64,000 nucleotides of DNA from Phoenix dactylifera (taxonomy: Eukaryota; Streptophyta; Magnoliopsida; Arecales; Arecaceae). Positions 36,368 to 48,571 of the stretch are shown piece by piece; within the stretch, counting starts at the first letter, position 1, and each line of letters opens with the position of its first letter. The DNA is taken from positions 124,001 through 188,000 of the forward strand of contig NW_024068208.1 of assembly GCF_009389715.1 (NCBI RefSeq). Reading direction: 5' to 3'. The position numbers and the translations under genes are program-made. The notes under the pieces were generated by a model. That model saw only the letters and a program-made list of their open reading frames with translations, ran no database searches and was not told the origin of the DNA.

Positions 36368-39300
36368 GTCGTTTCCTCCTCTTTCTCTCCCTCTCCCTCC
36401 CCCCTCTTTAGTTTCCTTCTCTTTTGTTTGTGCTGTTTGGTTTGCTTCTCTGGGCTTTGAGGAGAAGAAGGGTAGTTTAAAAGGAAGGAGTATGCCAGCT
36501 TTGCCTTCATCCTTTTGTGCTTATTTTAGTGTCTCACAACCTCTTTTTTTTCCTCCATCTCTCTCCTCATTTTGCTTTTGGCTGCTGATCACGGGGAGGC
36601 TCCTGTGTGGGCCTCAGCTTTGTGCATGGCAAATTAATTAGGTAAAGATGGCTCGCATCACTTGCCTCATGATCCAATCAAAGACCGATTTAGAGTTTGT
36701 GCAGGAACTAAAAAGAGAGTTAAGCTTGACAATTAGTTTGTTTATAGCTTCCACTCTTGACGAATTCTGATATATTTCTTGGTTTCGCATGGTAAGTAAT
36801 AGATTGCAAAGAAATCTTATGGCTTAAGGAATAGTTTTCTGGTGATATATCATTGTTGGGAATAACCTTTTCTCAATCTTTTGGAATTACATTTTAACAA
36901 ATAGAGGGCGGCTAGTGTAAGCTTGGACTGAGATAAATGTTGTTCAGCTGAAGCTTCTATCATAAACTATGTAAGATAAATAGTCAAAACATTATGATTC
37001 TTGATTAATTGTTGGCTAATGGAATGTCTGGCTGGTAATTGGATTCAATCAAACGCCTTTTCTTGGACGCTTTTTCTTTTTACTTAACTTTAGCACAAAA
37101 TGTCTGCAACTTTAAGACCGAGAATCCTTTAAATTGACCTATCAATAGAAAATGGATGAAAAAGAAATTAAGGCTCTTAAAAGCCTCTCTAGCAAAAATA
37201 TGCTATAAAATGTATTCTGTTTAATCATGCCAAAGATAAGAAGAACTGTGTTTGCTAAAGAACAATCAAGAGAAAAGAAAATCAAATACCAATAACAAAT
37301 ATATTTTATGAGGAAAAAGAATATATGGGACAAGTAGTACAGGATAGTGATAGAATGGTTTGTGAACATAGTATCAATGATAACCTCCTGATGTAGAAGA
37401 GGGTAGTGCCATGAGTGGGATGCCCACCAAAAAAGGTGAGAGATATATTTAAAAGGCATTGGTTATTTTTCTCAAAATAAGGACAGCATAAGCATGATGT
37501 TTGCTTGTGACTTTGTGGACTTGTCTTTTGGATGTAGGGCACTAATGTTTTACTTATACATGATAAAGAAGGGGTGCAATTATGAAAGGAGTTATGTAAT
37601 TGAGAGCAAGGGGAGGGCCGCCCTCCCCACTAACGTTCCTGTGGTTGATTGCAAGCAGCTTTGTTGTTGGGAACCTTCTCAAGAGCTACTTTTAGGTCCA
37701 TAGCAGATGTAAAGCTCTGCAATTGACTATTATTTTATCCTCCATTGCAACCTTTTGCTTGCATTTCATTTAATTTAAATTAGGAGACGAGGATGCATCA
37801 AGTTTGCTCAACAACCATGGGTAGGAAAAATATAGCCTGATGATGCAATTTGGGTTGGATTGGGTGATCCTGATTTTAATCCTAATCCATCGAGGTTGGA
37901 GAATACTAGCAGGCTAGCTATAGGATGTACAAATGTTAACAAGAAGATCGAAGTTAAATTTTTTTTTCCTAATATCCCCATAGCTGTCTTTGAATTGGGG
38001 TAATGCCCTTATTTGTACATGATAGTGTTAATAAATCAATGTGCAAGAACTTAATTAGTTTGAACATAGGAAGACATGTTAATATGGTGCAGCATGACAT
38101 TTTGTGTTGTGATGTAATGGTTGGATTGGAAATTATTAGCCACATATTGGACCAGATTGTGAGTCCTAGTTAGGTTCATGACAGATGCAATATTCCAAAA
38201 CCCACTTAATCTTCCCTTTAGGTCAATGTCATGCTAGTTCCATTGGCAACCCATGGTGAAGGCCTGTTGTGTCCTGATTGAATTTGTTCAATAAATCTAT
38301 TATCATTGTTCAATAACTCGACTCCAGGTTTCAGCTAATCAAACCAAATTGCAACCAGAAAGCCTACTTGACCAATATCTTGGTAGCCCAACGGCTACTT
38401 GTGGTGCCAAGTTCAGAGAACTCGACCGGGCATCCACCTTATGATCCGCTGGTGGATGGAAGTAAAGCAGCTCTCACAACCCCAATGAGCCTAGAGACAT
38501 TTTACTGGTGTCATGATCAATTTTTTTGAATCGTTTCTTTTCTTGTTAATTCTCAATTATGGACTATAAAAAGGCTTCAATTTAACAAATCACGCTCTGA
38601 TTGTGTAAGGTTGTGACGAACTGCGCCATAACCATTTTGATCATGCTGGTGTATTGCTTATCTAATGCCTGATTCGCCCCCCTTTGTCTGTAACAAGCAA
38701 GCAATGGTATTAAACCACATCAACTTGGACCAAACTAAGGGCCACCAAAACCAAGGGCTATTTTGTGCCTCATCTACTTATCTTGACCCGCATTACATAT
38801 ATTTCGAATAGGCCTCTCCACTCCATGAGGACGGGTGCTAAAATCAAGTTGTTCGGCGTCTCAATCCTGCCGCTTAATTAATAACTATCAAAATCTCTAC
38901 AAACTATAGGCACGTCTTATTGGGGGGTTTGGGATTTGGAATGAAACTAGAAATTAGTGACTTCCATTCCAGCTATTGGGTTGGAAGGAGTTCTATTCCT
39001 ATTCCGATTTTAAGAAGGGATGGAATATGTACCCTAATTCCTCAGAATATAATCCGGACTCTCCTTTAGTATTCAAAGTCTACTTCGATTTCAGTCACGA
39101 ATCCAATACATTGGAGAACATAGCTGTTTTGATTCTCATTCTAATTCAGATGGTGAACCAAATGCATCCTATATTTCTTGACGTTCCTCGTTTTCTTTCT
39201 CCATTGTTCGAACGTGGTCCGTTGGAGTTAAAAATACATGAATAGTTTAAGTTCATGGTAGTTGCATAGCACACCTGAAACCACTTGCTGCAGATCCCTA

Positions 39301-40345
39301 TACCTGTCGACAACTTCAATGGAGAATTATTGGAACGTCCATGGCTTATATCTTTAATTTACCTAAAGTAAATATAGAACCAAGCACATCCGGATGAAAG
39401 ATCTGTTTGATATAAGTGCATGGAAAGAGGCAAAGATATAGGAGACTTATTATTTTATCCCATGTAGTTTTAATAGGTTATTTGATGGAATAGGAATGGA
39501 AGATGAAGACAATTGGGTGTTGCAGAGCTGTGGAAGCCAGTATGGCGAAGGAGGTGAACCAAAAAGGGAAGGGAAAAGGTGCCATGAGCTTTGGGCACCC
39601 GTGCCAACACCTTTAGGTCCACCAAAAGGGTGAAGCGTGCTTGTAGACTGGTACTGGTCTTTGCACTGATACTTAGGTCACGCCCACTGCATTGATACTT
39701 GGACCAAACCGGTTGTCTAAACGAGAAATATTTCTTATTTGGTTGGAAATTTCAAATAAGAGGGATAAAAAAGTAGCATTTCTATAAAAATAAGATATTT
39801 TATTTTATGAAAAAAAATTATAGGGGACATGAAAAAGTTACTTTATCACCGGTTATGAATTGAAATCCGTTTTTTTCCAAAAGTACCCTTAAGCTATCAA
39901 AATCTATGGGTAAAGTCTTTCTTTTTATTAAAGGTACAACAGATATTTCATACAATATTTTTCAGAAAAGTAGATGTTCAATTAAACATAAGCTACTCTA
40001 GAATGTGTCACGATCAACCAAATATGCTAAAATTATTTTCTTGAGCACCATATTCTCAAGAATAATCTTTCTAGAAAAAATATTAAAGAAATTTTCTACG
40101 AACCAAACTTGTTCTTAGATCATACCCATTGGGCTTCTTGGGAAAAACAGGGTTCAAGCACATGTAATGTGCATGCATCTTCTCCGATAGGTTGGTTAGA
40201 TTTAGGTTTATAGGTTTGGATCATATTCTCCACTAGGATTTAAGGCAGGCCCATTGGGCTTGTTAACTACTTTCTATTACCATACAATTAAGAGGTTGGC
40301 ATGTGTGATCCATGGACAGTCTACAATCTTTAAAGTTATATATGC

Positions 40346-40389
<44 letters not shown>

Positions 40390-40839
40390 TTTTGTGTTTG
40401 ATATTTTTGTGATGTCTTCAATTACCAAGAATTAGTTTTAATTAAAAAATAATTCGACAACTATAAGTATTTATAGGAATTATAATTGTTTTTCATAGAT
40501 GGTGGGGGTCTAGACTGCATGTGGAAAGAAAATCTGAAGAATTTTTTCTCTCTTTCTTTTGTTGTGTACGCGCAAAGGAGTCAGAACATCAGATTGGAGC
40601 GTTAGGGGATGACTGGGATTGGGAGATGTGTGGTTTAAGGCTAGGAAGCCAATCCGGATTTATTCCTTTCCCAATAATATATTATAGCAAATGGTAGATA
40701 CTATAATCAAATCTTTCCTCCCTCCCCTCTTCTTTGTTGGATGATTTAAGTCTCACAATTTGCATTCTTGGATAAATATATAAGTCTAACATCAACTCTC
40801 AAAAACTCGATTGGATACCAACATATCTATATCCATATT
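36368..40839. other. Gene-free intergenic DNA
   Basis: 36368-36640 is a pyrimidine-rich 5' flank of the minus-strand gene. The rest is AT-rich with no supported gene. 38920-39245 contains an open frame in DNA full of ATTCC/GGAAT words and is probably a decayed repeat. An AT dinucleotide microsatellite lies at about 40349-40385. Confidence 0.5.
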
Positions 40840-41297
40840 TGTTTTGCTTGATGAATACCGATACGGATATGGATATTAGTTGGATATAAAAATTTATATC
40901 CATATTTGTTTTAAATGTATATGGATACAAATCTGGTAGTCGAAGTATGAATATAAATACGAATATAAATCGGATAATTAAATTTTATTATTATAGAATC
41001 AAAGTTATTACTAAGTGAAAGGTAAATCAAGTTAATAGTATGTTAATATAGTCATTTATTATTTTTTTAAAGTTTATGAATGCTATATAAAATTAAATAG
41101 AATTACAAAATAAAAATCGGATATTTGGATATGGATTAGTTAGCAATCAATCCATATCCATATTTATTTTTTTTTTGACGGAAATGGATATGCATACGGA
41201 TATTAGTCAAATGATGCTCAAATTTATATCTATATCCGAATAAATTTGGATACAAAAATAGATCGGGAGGGATATTATACGGTCCACTTTCACCCCT
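40840..41297. mobile_element. Non-autonomous hAT-like MITE remnant, one end visible
   Basis: The stretch is made of repeated GGATATGGATAT / ATATCCATAT words in both orientations, the usual subterminal pattern of a hAT-type MITE. It ends at 41281-41297 with GGTCCACTTTCACCCCT, a hAT-like terminus. The opposite terminus was not found on the left, so it seems truncated. Confidence 0.45.
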
Positions 41298-43163
41298 ATT
41301 AACTTTAGTAGGTTGGGCTGAACTAAAACAAAGGATTGGACAGAGATTTGGGCTTCTCTGCGGACCTTAGGCCCAGATAATTGTTTAATCCTTGACATAT
41401 ATTACCAAATGTGGATCTGAACAATATTCCCAACCTAACTTGTTAACATCAACGACATTTTCCTGTATGCATGTGTACCAACGGAAACAAAAATCATGAT
41501 TCCCTCAGGTCATTAGGGTATATCTATATGATATAATATAAAAGCTGGTCTTTTCAGCAGGGATGTATATAATGTTGCCAAATGTACGAAAAGTTTGCAT
41601 GTAATATTGCCAAGTGTAGGTAGCAAGGCCACTTGTTTAATGATAATAAATCTCACCTCTAGCTTCTTTATCTTCCTCACCTTTTATAATAGTATAAATG
41701 ATGATAATCCCTGGTCGACCAGTGTAATGCAAGACTAATGGATGCCATATTTATAATATTATAAATAATATTAAATCCCATTTAATTAGTTTTATGTAAG
41801 ACTAATGAATGATGATAAATTATTAATTTTATGAAATCTAAATTCCTATTTAAAATATGTAAATTTAGACATGAACAACCTAAATCAAATTTTTATAAAC
41901 ACAGAAGATACTGCTAACATTTTAACACATGCTTGCTTCTTCTTTTTTTTTTAAGCAAATATATCATATTGGGTACGAATATATCTGATCAATTTTAGAG
42001 GAACCGGCGGAGACGATGGAGGAGGAGAAAAGGAGAAGAAAAACGCCGAATCTGATCACTTTCAGCGTGATTCCCGCCATATCTGGTCATGGCAGACACC
42101 CCCAGATCTAGCCCGTACTCTTACGATTTTATTCAAATAAAATGATTGTCGCATCTAGATCTACTCTCTCTTTTTCGCTGCCTATCAAATCTTTTTTTAT
42201 ATACTGAGACGTTGCCTCCCCTTTCGATTAATAGAACGTGGCATCTTGTAAATAATGAAGAGTGCGGGACCCAAAAGCATCACGCTACCCTCCGAGCACA
42301 AAACGACAATAATTTAAAGAATCGCATGTAGATATGCATGAAATGTCGTCTGGTCCAGTTAGGATGCCTGGCTTTCATCCAGGCGGCGACTCGGGTTCCA
42401 ATCCCGGACTTGGGATATCATTTTCTTAAAATCAAACAAAATTTGATTTAAAATATAATATAATTTACCAAAAGCAGTCAAAATACACGGCAGATTTGGA
42501 AAATCTCGAACTAAGGAGTAAGGCCTAAATATGGTGCTGCTCGCTAAGGCCTAAATATGGTGCTGCTCAGAAATATCCAGATTATATTCAATAATAAAAT
42601 AACATTACAGACAAAGCACGTAAAATCAGCATATAACTAACTATTCTAGAAAGGCCCCGTGGCTGGAAAAGAAAATGCTATCAGGTATACTCTCTAGAAT
42701 TTATTATCTTTTAAGTTTTTTAAATATATTCATACTTGATACTCGATTATCCGATTTGTATGAAACATTCACTTCCGCACAAAAAAAAAAAATCTTAAAT
42801 CTGGTGGCTTAGCAGGCAGGTCTCTTTAGCCCCCATTTTATTAAAAAAAAAGGAGTAAATAATTTAACTTCTATAGGGGGAAAAAGGAAAACTCTAAAGA
42901 AACTCGTTTCCCTTGACCAGACCAACAAGGCCGTGATATGATAAGATCTTCTCATCTCCATCCCTATCTAAACGGACGGTCCAGAACACCTGACCTGCAC
43001 GACCACCGTCGCATCAACGGCTCAGATCATCCCTCGCATTTGCAAAGAAACCAGGAAAAAAAAATAGTAAAACAAGATCACCGCTCAGCCATTTATTTTA
43101 TTAACAAAGCTAAAACCACACAGTACAAATAACAACGCAACCAACCAAAGCCCGGATAAGCTC
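41298..43163. other. Gene-free AT-rich spacer
   Basis: Apart from the tRNA-Glu-like element at 42340, no gene is seen. A 22-base segment, TAAGGCCTAAATATGGTGCTGC, occurs twice in tandem near 42517 and 42544. Confidence 0.5.
42340..42415 (+). pseudogene. tRNA-Glu(UUC)-like sequence with degenerate acceptor stem
   Basis: A five-pair anticodon stem CCTGG/CCAGG (42367-42383) encloses the loop CTTTCAT with anticodon TTC. A T arm, TCGGG-TTCCAAT-CCCGG (42391-42407), and a D-arm-like TCTGGTCCAGTTAGGA precede and follow in tRNA order and spacing. The 7-base acceptor strands do not pair, so this is a tRNA pseudogene or the tRNA-derived head of a SINE, not a working tRNA gene. Confidence 0.55.
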
Positions 43164-43825
43164 TCACACCACGTGCGTCACGTGTCGGCCGATCCGACCG
43201 CCGATCTTTGACTTCTCCTCGGCATTTCCGCGCCCGGTGGTGCAGTAGTCGCGGGCGGCGTAGAGCTGGTAGGGCGCGGCGTCGGTGGCGATCCACTGCT
43301 CGACGGTGAACTGCTGCTGGGCGCACCCCATATGGGGACCTGTGGTTGTGACCTCCACGTAGTTGCAGTACCACCCGTGGTGGGACCCGCTCCCATCTGA
43401 GGTCAGATTCATCCAGCACGGCGTGGTCGAAAGGCACGGTCCCCGGCCGCTGAAGATGTCGAGGTTGCCCCTCTCGAAGTAGTTGTGGCCGGCCTCCATG
43501 ATGCCACCCCACGACTCGATGTCCGTGATGGCCACGCCCCAGCCGTCCGATCCGGCGAGGATGAGGCTGATCACCGAGTCCGTGCCGCCCTTCCAGATGG
43601 AGCCCGTCCTGATGTACACCGTATACACGCACTGGTTCTCATCATCGTCGCCGTTCACGGGCTGTCAACAAGAGAAAAGAAAAGAGTTAGCAGGATAGGA
43701 TGGTAAATAGATGACGATGGAAGCATACTTACTTTTATTGTAATGGGGGTGACGCAGTGGGAGACGATAGCAAGAGAGGAGACGAGGAGGAAGAGGAAGA
43801 CGGCTTTCTTGGCTCCCTTGATCAT
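43164..43825 (-). CDS. PLAT: PLAT-domain (PLAT-plant-stress) secreted protein
   Basis: Two exons on the minus strand, 43825-43733 and 43661-43164, joined in phase 0 across a 71-base GTAAGT-CAG intron, giving 196 residues. Residues 1-24 form a signal peptide (MIKGAKKAVFLFLLVSSLA). A single PLAT/LH2 beta-sandwich fills about residues 38-165: CVYTVYIRTGSIWKGGTDS, GSDGWGVAITDIESWG, NYFERGNLDIFSGRG and GWYCNYVEV. The spaced cysteines would suit disulphides in the ER lumen or apoplast. Plant PLAT proteins of this shape are ER-associated and act positively in abiotic-stress tolerance. Typical length is 180-195, so this one is complete. The tail KSKIGGRIGRHVTHVV is basic and not conserved. The gene is very GC-rich compared with its flanks. 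Confidence 0.93.
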
Positions 43826-45739
43826 CTCCTCTTCTTTTGCGGTGGCTATGGAGGAAAAGAAGGTGAGGGGAACTGGGGGTGTGGGGAGATGATAAAAAGG
43901 AAAGGAGGGGGGTGGTGGGGTCAGTGCCCAGCCAGTAATGTACAAACTGGTGGATATTATTAATGGAGATTTGTAGCTGGAGACGGGATATTCCTGGGAT
44001 TTTAGGGGGATTTGGTTATGTTACTACGAGGGTGATGATTAAGTTTTCCTACACCAGTGGTTTGGAGCCAGTGTGGTAGGGGTCATTGATCATTTCCATA
44101 CATATTCCTAGGGAAAACATTGAAAGCTGGATTAGCAATGTCTTGGGGCTTGAGTCTCAAGCCAGCATGAAAGAATTCTTGGTGGAAAACATTCGGACTG
44201 AACCTATCTGAAGAGCAAATAAAGTTCAATTAGAAGGTAAGGCTGCTCCTTGATAGTTATCGGACAACAGACCAATTAGATTCATCCATTGGTCTCGATC
44301 TAACCAATAGAAATATAAGATCGGAGTTCTCACCATGGGTCGAAACTTTATAGAGTTTGATTAACTTTTCTGATGAGTTGAGGGGTTTAATGTTTAGATA
44401 CTTAAAGGTTTTGCCACAGCAGAATTTGGGATAGAAAGAGTTAGTATATGCAGCATTACTTTTGTACGTCGAGGGACTATTTTCATATTTTGAACGCATG
44501 ATATTTAGATCTCATTCTTTATATTTTTTTATTAAAAAATTATTTTTTACCAAAAAATAAAAATATATTTATTTATTTGTACTTAAGTATTACAAGCATC
44601 TATAATCGGATTCTCAAACCTTGAACCGAGAACCGGGTTCGAGTTGTCTTTCTTTCACCATAGAGAACTCATATATTGGCCAAGCATGTTGTTTATTCTT
44701 AAAATAAAGGATGCAACTTTTATTTGCATATGAGGATATTTTAATTATTATTAGTAATAAGTATAATTTAATAATATCAATTAAATGATCTATTTGAGAC
44801 TTGCAAGGAGGAAATGAGATGGAGATTATTAAAATAACATTAGATGTTTTGCTTACCCATCTAAAACTCTTTCAGAGTTCTTTCTCCTCCCTTAGTCCCT
44901 ATTTGAAATCAAATTCCTTTTTTTTATTTTTTGGGACGATCTAGAACATGAAAAAATCCAGAATTATGGGAGCTAACTCCCAAGTTCAAGTTCGATCCAT
45001 ATAGTTATGAAGAAATAAACATGCCTTGAAATCCAATCAAAACAGAATATAAGCATCTGGCGGTAATAGGTAATCTATCCTAGTGTTCCGGCAGGACATG
45101 TAAAACCGTGTCACGTGAGATCTTAAAAGTACATCCAGGTGCGGCACGTGTTTCGAGAATTATCATCATAAGAAAGGGATATTTTTTTAACGCAAAGTCT
45201 CTCGGCGTTTTTTTTTTTTTTCTCGTGTTGAGGAAACTAGTGGTGTCTTCATTTATTTGTCCCATCTCCGAGTCGGTTGATGCTGGCGATGGTGATTAAA
45301 AAAAAAAAAGAAAAGGACCGACAATCAGGTCCACAGTCCACATTACGACGCACGAATCCAACGCCTGACAAAGTGAGAAACTTTCTGATTCTAGTGGGAC
45401 CAGCACGCACAAAGTTGAATTTTTGGGTACGTGGCCAAGCGTAGGTTTCTGATTGATGATGTCTCATGCGGCAAGTCTCACAGCTGATCTTTATCCGTCC
45501 CATAGTCGGCAATCGAGTGGGCCCAATTAAATTGCCTTTCCTCGAGAGGATGCAGACTCCGGGAGATGGTTCCGGAAGAAAGGTTAATATGGTAAAAAGA
45601 AAGAGAAAGACACACACAATAAAGGGTAAACTGGTAAAAAGAAAATGGTAAAAAAGAAAGATAAAAGACGACAACAACAACAACCGGTGAAATGGTAATA
45701 ATAATAATAAAAAAAGTAAAATGGTAAAACAAAAATGGT
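43826..45739. other. Upstream region of the PLAT gene and gene-free spacer ending in purine-rich repeat
   Basis: 43826-44000 is the likely PLAT promoter; no firm TATA box was assigned. Two CACGTG G-box palindromes occur at about 45112 and 45145 with no gene close by. 45585-45739 is a simple AATGGTAAAA/GAAAGA-rich stretch into which the LINE at 45756 inserted. Confidence 0.45.
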
Positions 45740-45755
45740 AAAGAGAAAGACGATG
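45740..45755. repeat. Left 16-bp target-site duplication of the LINE
   Basis: AAAGAGAAAGACGATG, identical to 48556-48571 after the poly-A tail. It fixes the 5' truncation point of the LINE at 45756. Confidence 0.88.
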
Positions 45756-46028
45756 GGTTCCCACCGGTGTTCTTTCAGCGTTATTGGATGATAGTTGGAC
45801 GGGATGTGACGGAGGCTATACAGCAGTTCTTCAGCACAGCAGTGATGGATGCTGAGTGGCAGAGGACCTTCATTGCCCTGATCCCGAAACAGCAGGATGC
45901 TTCGGAGCCGAGTCATTTTCGTCCGATCAGCCTATGTACGACTTTTGTACAAGATGACGACGAAAATTCTCGCTATCAGGTTGAGGGGTGTGCTCCCTAG
46001 GCTTATTTCTCCGGAGTAGGAAGCTTTT

Positions 46029-47510
46029 TTGGAGGGGCGGAGTATATCTGACAATGTACTCATTGCTCAGGAGTTTATGTTTGATCTTAGCAGAGCTTCG
46101 ATGAGGAGAAGCTTGATGGGGATCAAGCTTGATATGGAGAGGGCTTATGACAGGATGAGGTGGAATTTTGTGCAGCAGTCCTTGCGGATGTTTGGGGTCC
46201 ATGAGACATGGATCAGGTGGGCCATGGGTTGTATCAGGGTGCCCTCCTTTGCTATTTTGGTGAACGGTACGCCCTTCCGTTTCTTCGCGTCGTCTGGGGG
46301 TTTGCGCCAGGGCTGCCCCCTCTCTCCACTGTTGTTTATTATTTGTGCGGATGCATTGTCTAGATTCTTGCGGCAGGCAGTGACTAGTCAGGAGCTGGAG
46401 GCTTACAGACCGGTGGAGGGAGCAGTGGCGATCTCCCATCTGTTATTCGCTGATGATTGCCTGCTTTTAGCCAGGTCTTCGAGGCAGTCGGCTCGAGTTA
46501 TTGGTCAGATTCTTCGGGATTACTGTGCTCTTTCTGGTCAGCAGGTCAATTTGGCCAAATCAGCTGTTATCTTTAGTCCGAAGACGCGCGGGGCGCTGAA
46601 GCTCTCTATACTGGAGGTTCTAGGAGTGGGAGAACAGGGTGGCCTGATGTCTTATCTGGGGGTACCATTATGTGGTCGACGACTGAGGATTAGGGATTGT
46701 GTGTCCCTTGAGACTAGTGTCAGACGCAGGCTGGAGGGTTGGCAGTCTCACTCATTGTCTATGATGGGGAGGATCACCCTGGTTCGTTCTGTACTCTCAT
46801 CTGTCTCTATTTATCTTCTATCCCACGTCGATATTCCGGTGGCAGTCTTGAGGTCCCTTGAGCAGCTTTTCAGGGAGTTTATCTGGGGGAGGAGCAGCGG
46901 TAGAGGTGGGATCCATTTGGTGGCTTGGGAGGTTGTATGCCAGCCGACCAGTGCCGGGGGACTAGGGGTGCAGTCCTTGGTGACGAGACGGGAGGTGTTA
47001 GCGGCGAGGCATGCAGTCAGATTTGTGCTTGAGCCCAAGAGCATGTGGTCCTCACTGATGAGGGCCAAATATGGTGTCTTGGTGCCTGGGGGGCGGGTGG
47101 AGCGCCACCACTCTCCGATCTGGCGAGTGATGTGTGCTAGGCCTATGGCGGTGCTTCCGAAGATCAGATGGGTGATTGGTGATGACCGCTCGATAGATGT
47201 GCTGGAGGACAGCTGGGTGACCAAGTGGCTGATCTATCGTCTGCCGACCATGGTGGACTCTGCGAGATTAGCTGGGTGCAGGGTCAGCGACCTGCTGGAT
47301 TCTGAGGGGAGCCATTGGAGGGTGGGGATGATCAGGGAGGCGTTTGGTGAGCAGCTGGCGGAGCTGATTCTGGCCCTGCCAGTCCCCTCTGGAGGGGTGT
47401 CGAATAGGCTGCTTTGGACTCCGACGGGGCGGTCGCGGGTGCAGGCCAGGGATCTTCTTGCGCTGTTTAGCAGGGCGCCAGCTCGACAGATCGTAGGAGG
47501 CTGGATATGA
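46029..47510 (+). pseudogene. LINE ORF2 reverse-transcriptase segment
   Basis: A continuous open stretch of 493 codons within the LINE. It holds most of the RT fingers and palm (MGIKLDMERAYDRMRW, then the FADD box), the thumb (GRITLVRSVLSSVSIYLLS) and the region after it (GGLGVQSLVTRREVLAARHA, KIRWVIGDDRSIDVLEDSW). The next open stretch continues in the same frame after one TGA, so a single nonsense change separates them. Confidence 0.9.
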
Positions 47511-47531
47511 AGATTACGGATTCACCCCCGG

Positions 47532-48518
47532 GTGGCACTTTTCATCTGGAAGGTGGCTTGGGGATGTCTCCCGACCAGGAGTCTGCTCGTTCGGCGTGGT
47601 ATGCGGGTATCTCAGTTTTGTGAGACGTGCGGTGATATCGTGGAGACCACCGAGCATGTTCTCCTGCAGTGCCCTAGGGCTCGGGAGATATGGCAGAGAT
47701 CTGTGGTTCCCTTGCTTGATGCGGTAGTCTCGGCGCAGGATCTGTTGCGGGTGTTGAGAGATTCCATGTGTAGGCCCAGGTTGGCAGCGGAGGGGATATT
47801 GAAGGCATACCTGTCCTATCATATTTGGTTGGATAGGAACGCAGGCATATTTGAGGGGAGGCGAGCGCTTCCGAGGATGGTGGTGGACAGAGCGGCACGA
47901 CATGCGAGGGAGGTTATGGCGGCTGCCACTGAGTTTTCTTCTGGGATGGCTAGGGACACCTGGGGTACTTCTCACGCTGTTTCAGCGCCCCGTTTTGTTC
48001 TTGTCTCTTGGGTACCCCCACCCCCTGGCTATCTCAAAGTAAACTTCGACGGCAGTAGGTCACTAGATGGTTTGACTGGAGGGGTCGGTTTTGTGATCAG
48101 GGATCACTGTGGTAGGTTGATGGCTGCAGATGGGCGTCGTACACCTGGGATCACAGTTGTTGGAGCGGAGCTGCGGGCTGCTTGGGAGGGCTTATCCTAT
48201 GCCAGGCAGGTCCTTGGCGCCGAGCGAGTGTACCTTGAGGGAGACTCTGCGGTGGTGATCGATTGGATTCGAGGGGTGGACAGGTACGGTGACGGTCACC
48301 CCCTTATTCGGGAGACTCGGAGGATGGCTCAGATGATGGTCGGATTCCAGATTGGTCATGTGTTTAGAGAGGCGAACAGGGCCGCAGACTCGGTCGCCTC
48401 TTTTGTGGCCCGGCATTCCGGGGATGTTTTGTGGACGTCTGCTATAGACGCTCCTTCTCTTTTGTTGTCTTTTATTTCTACGGACGTGGCGGATTGTACT
48501 CATGTTAGATCTATATGA
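47532..48518 (+). pseudogene. LINE ORF2 zinc-finger and RNase H segment
   Basis: 328 codons in the same frame as the preceding RT segment. The start has the zf-RVT pattern, with Cys residues in QFCETCG and VLLQCP. From about residue 160 it is an RNase H fold with D, E, D and D catalytic positions. RNase H at the C-terminus is found in one branch of plant L1-like elements. The stop is followed within 20 bases by the poly-A tail. Confidence 0.9.
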
Positions 48519-48555
48519 ATGAGTAGCCGATTTTTACTAAAAAAAAAAAAAAAAA

Positions 48556-48571
48556 AAAGAGAAAGACGATG
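48556..48571. repeat. Right 16-bp target-site duplication of the LINE
   Basis: AAAGAGAAAGACGATG directly after the poly-A tail; a perfect copy of 45740-45755. Confidence 0.88.

Larger units (their letters stand above)
45756..48555 (+). mobile_element. 5'-truncated L1-type LINE with RT, zinc finger and RNase H; recent insertion
   Basis: 2.8 kb of the 3' half of a plant non-LTR element. It starts within ORF2 just before the RT domain (WQRTFIALIPKQQ, HFRPISL) and includes the RT core with GLRQGCPLSPLLF (near 46290) and the FADD catalytic box (near 46450). A zf-RVT region (FCETCGDIVETTEHVLLQC) follows, then a C-terminal RNase H (47990-48440) with all acidic positions visible (NFDGS, GAELRAAW, LEGDSAV, NRAAD). 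The poly-A tail is at 48538-48555. The frame is broken only near 45945 (frameshift), at 46017 (TAG) and at 47508 (TGA, probably from a Trp codon). The perfect target duplication and few breaks point to a young copy. It is a dead-on-arrival copy because the 5' end is missing. Confidence 0.95.

Noticed and set aside
38976-39245. Open frame of 89 residues
   Set aside because: Sits in ATTCC/GGAAT-rich DNA that looks like a decayed repeat; no family similarity and no splice context.
45100-45160. Two CACGTG G-boxes as a promoter
   Set aside because: No gene starts nearby on either strand; the nearest downstream coding sequence is the inserted LINE.
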